Positions 57,374-64,000 of a stretch of DNA of 64,000 bases are shown piece after piece (within the stretch, counting starts at the first letter, position 1; each line of letters opens with the position of its first letter). Below the pieces are notes generated by a model. It was not told the origin of the DNA. It saw only the letters and a program-made list of their open reading frames with translations, and did no database searches. Both the position numbers and the translations under genes were made by a program. This DNA comes from Silene latifolia (taxonomy: Eukaryota; Streptophyta; Magnoliopsida; Caryophyllales; Caryophyllaceae): contig NC_133538.1 in the NCBI RefSeq assembly GCF_048544455.1, forward strand, positions 44,841,969 through 44,905,968, given 5' to 3'.

Positions 57374-59789
57374 TGTAGATACCTCATTTCTGCACCTCCC
57401 GCAAACCACCCGGTGATGATTGGGCCGCATGTTTGATTCGCGGAACGATTTGTGACAGTTCGTAAGATTGTCGTCAAGTGATTGCTCAAATATTAAATGT
57501 CAACCTCTTAGTTGTCATCTACGTCCCGATACGGTCGTTTTGGCAGTAATTAGAGTACATTCGGAGTCCGGGTCAAAAACCGTCTTCATTTTCTCGATAA
57601 TCATTAAATCCCGAGTCGGAATGTTCTGGAATGTTCCGGATATTTCTATTCCATATTTCATAAATTCTATCTTTTGGCAAATAATATCCCGTAATATTCA
57701 TAAGATAATCGAATTATTTCCGTCCTACCATAACTCAAACGCGGAAATCTTTCTTCAAAGAGAGAAACCTCCTGGGAATAGACGCAGCAGGTGTTGCGCC
57801 TCTTCCAAGAGACGCAGTGGCTGCTGCGCCTCTTCCCAGGCCCTTCTTTGCATGTTCCACGTATCTTTTTCATATCTTTCCGAGATTCACTTCCAAAGAG
57901 TCTCCGAAACCCTATTCCTCCGTGTGATTAGTATAAATAGGAGCCTTCGCTCCTCATATTTCTCACGCGAGTGTCCGCCCTTCTCTTCTCCCTTTGCATT
58001 CTAGACTTTGTTCTTACTAATTGGCGCCTACGTGCTTGGACTTCCGACCACGTAAGCTCGGATCCTTCCGGGTACCAGCCTCTCCGTTGCATGACCGACC
58101 AATTTGACCAACTACACTCAATCAACTTAAATTAATCAATCGTTTTCCTCTTACGAGGGCACTCTCTTTGCATTCGCGTCGAGCATTCACTAGTCGATAT
58201 CTTAGTTCATCTCGTTTCGTCAACATGTAAGTCTGAGGGTGTATAATCCTCTTTCATTTATTGTATTTTGTTTATCGTATCATCGTTGTAAGATTTATGT
58301 CGAAAACACCATTAAAACTGATTTCCAAAACCGTGCTTTAAGACTCTGTTGTTGCGGATTTCCAGTAGACAGACGTCGAGAAAAGACGCAAAGAATCGCT
58401 GCGCCTCTTTCGAAGGAGCGCGAGTTCTGCTGCGCCTCTTCGTGAGGGGCCGCCGCAGCTTCCTGCTTCTTTTCTTCTTCTTCGTCCTCTGTAATTCGTG
58501 TGTTTGTTATTTGTTTCGTTTATTTTCTTTAATTCTTCATCACAATAGTTTAATATTCACATGTATATCGTATCATAATTCATCATTCATTAGTATGTTT
58601 TAATTATCACAAATCCGACTTAAATCCCTTATAATTCATATTTACGGGTTTTCGTCATTAAATTCAAACCCGGGTTTTAGAGGTTCAATTTGTTCATATT
58701 GAGTTTCTGGAATTCGTCATTGATATAATTTTCATCTGCTTATTCGCATATTCGTTGTATATCCGTCATATTTAGCCTAATTGACTTATTTCAACAGAGG
58801 ACTCATTAATGTTTCCATCATAATTTCATGTAAATAATCCGTTTGCATCCGTCTCATCCATGTTTATCGCTTTCATGACCATCATTGACATGTAATAAAA
58901 GTATTAATCACTTTCATCTGAGTAAATAATTTAATCGATCCATAAAATTACCAATTAACATTAACGATTTGCGCTTCGCCACATTACGGCGAACTCACCC
59001 TTGGAACAGACGCAAAGAATCGCGCGCCTCTTCTTCGGGGCGCGATCTCTGCTTCGCTGTTCCAGGATGATTTCTGTCCCTGAACTCCGTTTCTGCCTTG
59101 ACCTAGTTTAATTAGTCCACGTATTAACTAGCTATTATCCGTAATATCACGCTAATTCCTGTTCGTAATTTATTTCTTTTTATTCTTTTATTCTTTTTCT
59201 CAAATTATCCGTTTTAAAGGTATTTTCGACATAAATCGCCTATTCCAATGTAATTAATGTAATTTTCATTATTGTGATTTATGATTATTGTATTTCTTTT
59301 ATCATTTGTATGTTTCCACATGTAAATCAACATTAAATAACAACTTCGACCCAATTGTATGCTAATTACGTGTCAACCGACTTAGTTAATTCTCACATGC
59401 TAGGATTAAAACTTGGATGTTGCATTGCATGCATATAACCGACGATATATCGAGTATAAATAACTTCCCTAATCATTAGTAGAGGCCGCTATCGAGGCGG
59501 GCGGGATTAGGTGTTCGATCAAAAGAGCTTCCTAATACGTACCCTCACCCCTTACTCCAGATCTCCGTGAGCACCCGTGTTCATTGGCATCCACGAGAGT
59601 CATTCTAGACATAGAATGCTAAGGGTAACGATTGCTTAGTGTTCATGTCACTACTTTGTGTCTTGACATGACACGAGGTATTCGAACGGTTCCAATTTCC
59701 CATAAAATTTGGTGGCGACTCCTTACAAAATGCAAACGCTTGTTTTTCGACCTTCACCAAGCGCCCCCGTGGGCGGCCCGCTGTCCACA
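57374..59789 (+). repeat. Tat 3' LTR
   Basis: It starts TGTAGATACC and ends CTGTCCACA. TATA box at 57932-57940. GACGCAG/GCGCCTCTTC modules are at about 57780-57838, 58385-58441 and 59009-59055. Differences from the 5' LTR are many and cluster around these modules. Frames within it (for example 57468-58004) also occur in the other LTR and are not genes. Confidence 0.92.
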
Positions 59790-59857
59790 AATATAAAAAG
59801 AGTAACACATCAAATAAACAGAAACTCATAACAAGGGGGCAAGACACATATACTCAC

Positions 59858-59976
59858 ATGTTCAATCTTGGAGTTCCAGGAACCTTACTGAGCTTCTTTT
59901 TTGGAAAATTTACGTTTGAGCGTTTCAAATCAGCTTTATTACCATCTTCAGGCTCCCTGCTACGTTTAGGACCCAT
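59858..59976 (-). CDS. Exon 1 of the MULE Ulp1-like protease gene
   Basis: ATG at 59976 gives MGPKRSREPEDGNKADLKRS, then FPKKKLSKVPGTPRLN, and ends at a GTGAGTA donor. It has 39 codons plus 2 nt. The acceptor at 40504 supplies the missing base: joining 59858 to 40503 restores the frame (I-A-A-N-I-K-V-S-C-R). The basic clusters (PKRSR, PKKKLSK) look like nuclear localisation signals, suiting a nuclear Ulp1 protein. The original intron was about 95 bp; the Tat element now fills it. Confidence 0.72.
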
Positions 59977-59979
59977 TTG

Positions 59980-60930
59980 TTTTTATCACTGAGCAACAGA
60001 ATACAAAATTATCAGAATAAACACAAAAAATATGACAACAACTAATACAATAACTGGGTTTTAATAATACAATAATCAGCATACAGTAATACAATAACTG
60101 GACTTGACTAAAATGATAACTAAATAATACTACATATAGAATAACTAAATTACTATATGACAATAACTATCCCAATACATTACAATAACAACATTAATAT
60201 ATTACAATAACAAACTTTTCATATTAAAATAACTGGACTTGACTATAAGCTGACTTTAAAACACTAACCAAAGATCAATATCTAAAATAATACTCATTAC
60301 AATAACTGATTTTCTAAATTACAATAACTAGCACATATACATTACAATAACAACATCAATATATTACAATAACAAAAATAATTCCAAACAAAACACACAT
60401 TATGTTCATTAGAATGTACAGGAATTCAAGACAAAAAGAAAAACCTCAAGAAAAGATACAAAAATGAAAAAATGAATTACGAAACCCTAAATTATGCGAA
60501 ACCAATGAAAAAATTTAATTTAACAACAAAAACAAAACAAATTAAACTATATACTAAACAAAATGAAGAATAAACACAGCAAACAAAATAAAATCAAGTA
60601 GAAAACAAGAAGAGGACAAATGCAAAATCAGCGGAAAAATTTAGAAGGACGAACAAATTGAGTTCACTGATTACCAGTTGAGAGAAATCGAAAATGGAGT
60701 AGAAGGACGAACAAATTGAGCACAATAACTGAAGTTCAATTGACGAGAAGCACGAACGAAAATGGAGAACAGCAGAAACTGACGAGAAATGGAGAACAGC
60801 AGAAACTGACGAACGAAAATATAAGAGAGAGAGAGAGAGATAGAGAGAGAAACAACAGAAACTGACTGAGAAAAGTGGGAAAAAAGAAGTTGAATTGTAA
60901 AATTTTGGTTTATATATGATATGTAAAATT
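59980..60930. other. Right-hand non-coding part of F2
   Basis: ACAATAACTG and TTACAATAAC words recur between 60040 and 60380. A-rich DNA and a short GA tract (60828-60850) follow. It would contain the promoter of the Ulp1-like gene. No coding frame. Confidence 0.6.
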
Positions 60931-61022
60931 AAATCTCAGCCACATATCTTATGTTAGATGAATGGTCCAGATTTAGAGGGGTAACTCACCAAAATACCCT
61001 AACTCATTTGATCATATTTCTA

Positions 61023-61028
<6 letters not shown>

Positions 61029-61105
<77 letters not shown>

Positions 61106-61106
61106 G
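61029..61106. repeat. (TA)n then (GA)n between elements F2 and H
   Basis: TA tract passing into GA repeats that run into GGTGGGATCC of element H. Confidence 0.95.
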
Positions 61107-61283
61107 TGGGATCCGGTGAGAACGATCACTCGGTGAGAACGGTGAGAACAGACTATCCACCCAAATTATTAAAAACAAACACTATCCTACATACTCGTCT
61201 CACTACTTCCGTCAATCGTTTCCACATGAACTTCCTCCAAATTAAATCAATTAACAACAAACCACAAACCTTAATCATCTTTA

Positions 61284-61677
61284 ATGGCTGACAACAAACA
61301 ACTAAAACGATTCAATCATCAATGGCGAAAATCACTTTAAATTATTAGACGACATCAAATTCACTTCATTGAAAACTACCCCTGCTCACTCCATTATTGA
61401 CATCGCTCATCTACACAACAAAATCAAAAACACAAATTTTGAGTCCGACGCCCGATTCTCCGAGCTGACCGCCGAGTTAGTGAAACTTCACGCCGCTGAG
61501 TCGGAACGGTCCAAGACAACTCATAAGGCAACAAAGGAGATAGCGAAACACGCGGCCGAGCTTGAAACTCGGGTGGCGTATTTACTAGACAATGGGGTCA
61601 CTGCCGTGAAGACGAGTCTGACTCGCGCTATGAAATTCGGTAGTAGGTCCCCGTCAATCAGTAATCATGGGGATTAG
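61284..61677 (+). pseudogene. Unidentified coiled-coil-like gene fragment in element H
   Basis: A start-like MADNKQLKRFNHQWRKSL at 61284 goes out of frame. After a one-base shift the reading continues FKLLDDIKFTSLKTTPAHS, then ARFSELTAELVKLHAAESER, ATKEIAKHAAELETRVAYLL and VTAVKTSLTRAMKFG before TAG. The middle is rich in Ala, Glu, Lys and Leu with heptad spacing. I do not recognise the family. It is probably host cargo, as in element E. Confidence 0.45.
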
Positions 61678-61689
61678 TTGAGAAGATAG

Positions 61690-62661
61690 TGTAGACATAA
61701 AAATATGTCTTACATTTTTGAAATGGGTCAAAGTCAAAATGTTGACTCATATGAAAGTCTATCGCCTGAGAAATGGGTCGGTGGATTTTAGCCCAAGCAA
61801 ATATGTCCGTACTTAGTCCATATTTGTTAAGAAATAAAGGCGGCCTACCTGGAAAGTGCGTTGTACTCTATTTCTAATACGAAGTGTGGGGGTGTAAATT
61901 ACAAGTCCAAAAATGATCGCGCTAAGTTTAAATTGGATCTGTATTTTAGCAGCCCACGAAATGAAAGACAACGAGCCCACGAAACTCTCGAAGGAAAGCA
62001 AGGCAGGCGTTTACAAATTGACGTAGATAATTATCCATGTGCATAGATAATTAGGGGATAATCATTGGCTAAGATAGAAATGGCTTCATCAATAACCGTG
62101 AAAATTTGCTCCACTAAATATGGGAAGAATAACAGGAGTTTAGGGAGGAAGTCAACGAAATGGAGAAAGGATATCAAGTAGTTGGATGCTTGTACCGTAA
62201 AAATCAGTGGTCTTATAAATAGGAGAGAAAACACTCTCATTTGGACTAATCTCGATAATCACAAAAAAAAGACATTCTCACAAAAAAAACCAAAACCCTC
62301 TTTAAAACAAAACCCTCTTTACTACAAAAATCTCTTCTAAGAGAAAGTAAGGAAAAAAGAATACATTGGCCTCTCTACATAAATCTCTCCCAAGAGAAAA
62401 CAAGAGAAGAAAATAATTTCATTTATAATCATCTGGATTTGAATATTAAACTACTCTTTGATCTGACATCAAGCATCTGTCGTCGTCAATTGAAGAGAAG
62501 CAAGTCAAATTCATCCAAGGAGAATCAAGTGTGGAATTTGAATTTGTAGAATAACTAGTAGATTGTACTCGAAATCTTTTGAATTAATAAAATTATTATT
62601 TTGTTGCATTTGTTTGTGTTTTATCTCTTGTTTGCAGATTTAACTCGAATTTGTTGTTACA
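61690..62661 (+). repeat. 5' LTR of a third Ty3/Gypsy element
   Basis: It starts TGTAGACAT and ends GTTGTTACA (TGTA...TACA). A TATA box TATAAATAG is at 62214-62222 and AATAAAATT near 62587. The 3' LTR is outside the window, so the boundaries rest on the TG/CA ends and the PBS that follows. Confidence 0.75.
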
Positions 62662-62664
62662 AAT

Positions 62665-62683
62665 TTGGCACGCTCAGTGAGAC
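62665..62683 (+). other. Primer-binding site of the third Gypsy element
   Basis: TTGGCACGCTCAGTGAGAC follows the LTR end by three bases. The tRNA match was not determined. Confidence 0.65.
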
Positions 62684-62738
62684 ATCTCTACTACTCGTCT
62701 CTTTTTCCGCACAATCAAGTTTCACAACAATCGTTTCT

Positions 62739-64000
62739 ATGGCCTCTAACGAAAGCTCAATCCGTCTCGGTGGGTCTCTCGACAGATCGCCCATTGGTGT
62801 TTCTACAAGGAGCAGGACCAGATCCATCCTCTTCCGTACCGCTGTAGCGAGACTCCGTTCTGCATCCGTGCCTACGAGACCCCGCAAATCCAATGTCACT
62901 GTCAATGCTCCAAGGGCATCATATGGTGCCGGCAACTCTAGGCCATATGAATATCCTGTGTTCGGTTCATCTTCTCCCATCCGAGTCGACGACCCTCAGT
63001 TTGTCTCGTCAACATTTCGAGAGATAATGTGTGGCACTTTTGAGGAGATGACTGTTCACACTAGCCCTTTGTTCGAGCCATTCACCGTCGAGGATGGCCA
63101 CAGTAGCGCTGGTCCGTCTCCGTCGTCACCACAAAGGCTTAACGAGGATATGTCAAGCCAACCGTCATATTCCATGGTGGCACCCGTCATGGTCATTGAG
63201 GGCGACAATATGGAAGAACAACTTAATAAAATGAAAGCTATTCTCGAAGACCTCCAGAAGGAAAACGAAGAGAAATCCAAGCAGATTGCCGCCTTGACGA
63301 AAAAGTTGGAGAAGCGGCCTACTTCGTCATTTCAAAATGAAGATAATGACTATGCCAGTGAGAACGACGATGATCGTGATACGGATTTGTCGTTTACTGC
63401 TAAAGACGTCCAAAAGATGATCGCGGAGGCCTTCAAAAGCCAGTTTGATAGAAACTTTCGCTCCGTCGGCAATCACCGTTACATCAAGCCATATAGTAAG
63501 AGGATTGACTATTTGAGGATGCTTATCGGCTACCAACCACCGAAGTTTCAGCAGTTTGATGGAAAGGGCAATCCCAAGCAACATATTGCCCATTTCATTG
63601 AAACTTGTAACACTGCCGGTACTGATGGCGATCTCCTTGTCAAGCAGTTTGTCCGATCTCTGAAAGGGACTGCTTTTGATTGGTACACGGATCTAAGCGC
63701 CGAGTCAATCGACAGTTGGGACCAGATGGAAAAAGAGTTCCTTAATCGCTTCTACAGTACCAGGCGTATTGTAAGCATGACGAAACTAAATAACACGAAG
63801 AAATGGAAGGACGAACCCGTTATCGACTACATAAGTAGGTGGTGCTCATTAAGCCTTGAGTGTAAAGATCGTTTGTCGGAGACTTCTGCTATTGAAATGT
63901 GCATCCAGGGAATGAATCTGGATCTAGTTTACATCCTCCAAGGCAACAAGCCGATAACATTCCACGATTTAGCCACTCGAGCTCACGACATGGAGATTAC
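62739..64000 (+). CDS. Gag of the third Ty3/Gypsy element, partial
   Basis: Open from ATG 62739 to the window end, 420 codons without a stop. The N-terminal part is basic and Ser/Pro-rich. A short coiled coil follows (EEQLNKMKAILEDLQKENEE). The gag core from about residue 265 has PPKFQQFDGKGNPKQHIAHF, VKQFVRSLKGTAFDWYTDL, EKEFLNRFYSTRRIVSM and CIQGMNLDLVYILQG. It continues past the window. The lineage within Gypsy was not assigned. An unbroken gag suggests a fairly recent insertion. Confidence 0.88.
   Translation, partial: MASNESSIRLGGSLDRSPIGVSTRSRTRSILFRTAVARLRSASVPTRPRKSNVTVNAPRASYGAGNSRPYEYPVFGSSSPIRVDDPQFVSSTFREIMCGTFEEMTVHTSPLFEPFTVEDGHSSAGPSPSSPQRLNEDMSSQPSYSMVAPVMVIEGDNMEEQLNKMKAILEDLQKENEEKSKQIAALTKKLEKRPTSSFQNEDNDYASENDDDRDTDLSFTAKDVQKMIAEAFKSQFDRNFRSVGNHRYIKPYSKRIDYLRMLIGYQPPKFQQFDGKGNPKQHIAHFIETCNTAGTDGDLLVKQFVRSLKGTAFDWYTDLSAESIDSWDQMEKEFLNRFYSTRRIVSMTKLNNTKKWKDEPVIDYISRWCSLSLECKDRLSETSAIEMCIQGMNLDLVYILQGNKPITFHDLATRAHDMEI

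Larger units (their letters stand above)
40531..59789 (+). mobile_element. Tat-type Ty3/Gypsy retrotransposon with antisense genes, TSD AATAT
   Basis: LTRs at 40531-42909 and 57374-59789 start TGTAGATACC; the 3' copy ends GTCCACA. AATAT at 40526-40530 and at 59790-59794 is the target duplication. Plus strand: PBS, gag, protease, RT, RNase H, second RNase H and integrase. Minus strand between integrase and the 3' LTR: two spliced genes. A second RNase H and antisense frames before the 3' LTR are known traits of the Tat lineage. The polyprotein carries several stops and frameshifts and the LTRs have diverged noticeably, so this copy is older than the Athila one and inactive. Confidence 0.93.
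61107..64000. mobile_element. Element H: GTGAGAAC-ended element, right end beyond window
   Basis: The left end GGATCCGGTGAGAACGATCA, followed by CTCGGTGAGAACGGTGAG, is the same as the right end of E in inverse. A gene-fragment-like frame follows, then a Gypsy element inserted at 61690. The right terminus is not in the window. Confidence 0.65.

Noticed and set aside
57468..58004. A 178-codon frame in the Tat 3' LTR, with a related shorter one at 40625-40915
   Set aside because: It lies in both LTRs, overlaps the promoter and hairpin modules, and shows no domain.

Overview
This window is plant nuclear DNA, most likely from a eudicot with a repeat-rich genome. The evidence is spliced genes with plant-type introns, Athila- and Tat-type Ty3/Gypsy retrotransposons, Mutator-like elements (MULEs) with FAR1-type transposase sequence and Ulp1-like proteases, and fragments of plant genes (AP-4 beta adaptin, OSCA/CSC1 channel, F-box, LRR receptor-like protein). 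The species cannot be named from sequence alone. Nearly everything is transposable element. The only candidate host gene is a partial one at the left edge (1-136, minus strand) whose first residues look like a plastid transit peptide.

Layout. 1-4.9 kb: upstream region of the edge gene, holding intron-containing fragments of AP-4 beta (1024-1545) and an OSCA/CSC1 channel (2157-2811), both minus strand. 5.0-61 kb and beyond: a chain of at least nine DNA-transposon-like elements set end to end, each bounded by a (TA)n tract and often a (GA)n/(CT)n tract. In order they are A (5019-5563), B1 (5629-7402), C (7489-17855), D (17949-19462), E (19593-22531), G (22593-25543), F1 (25559-27871, truncated), the right end of a B-like element carrying an LRR fragment (to 29652), B2 (29681-31378), F2 (31543-61028) and H (61107 to the window end). 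Different families share a short terminus resembling GGATCC-n-GTGAG, have inverted ends, and each contains its own short reiterated word. Several hold pieces of host genes, as Pack-MULEs do.

F2 is the largest element: about 10.2 kb once a nested retrotransposon is subtracted. It carries a decayed FAR1/MULE transposase on the plus strand. On the minus strand are two tandem Ulp1-like protease genes. One keeps the His-Asp-Cys triad and reads through well-formed exons; the other has lost all three residues. A 19.26-kb Tat-type Gypsy element (40531-59789, TSD AATAT) sits in the first intron of the intact Ulp1 gene, so exon 1 lies 19 kb away at 59858-59976 but still joins in frame.

The Tat element has gag, protease, RT, RNase H, a second RNase H and integrase on the plus strand, broken by stops and frameshifts. 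Between integrase and the 3' LTR it carries two spliced antisense genes; one is an eight-exon plant-mobile-domain-like gene whose introns are all phase 0. Paired GACGCAG/GCGCCTCTTC hairpin modules recur in its LTRs and upstream of both antisense genes.

Two more Gypsy elements are present. One is an Athila-type gag-protease-only element (8589-16567, TSD TTTAT) with nearly identical LTRs, inserted into a captured LRR fragment in element C. The other begins at 61690 inside H and has an intact gag frame that runs off the window.
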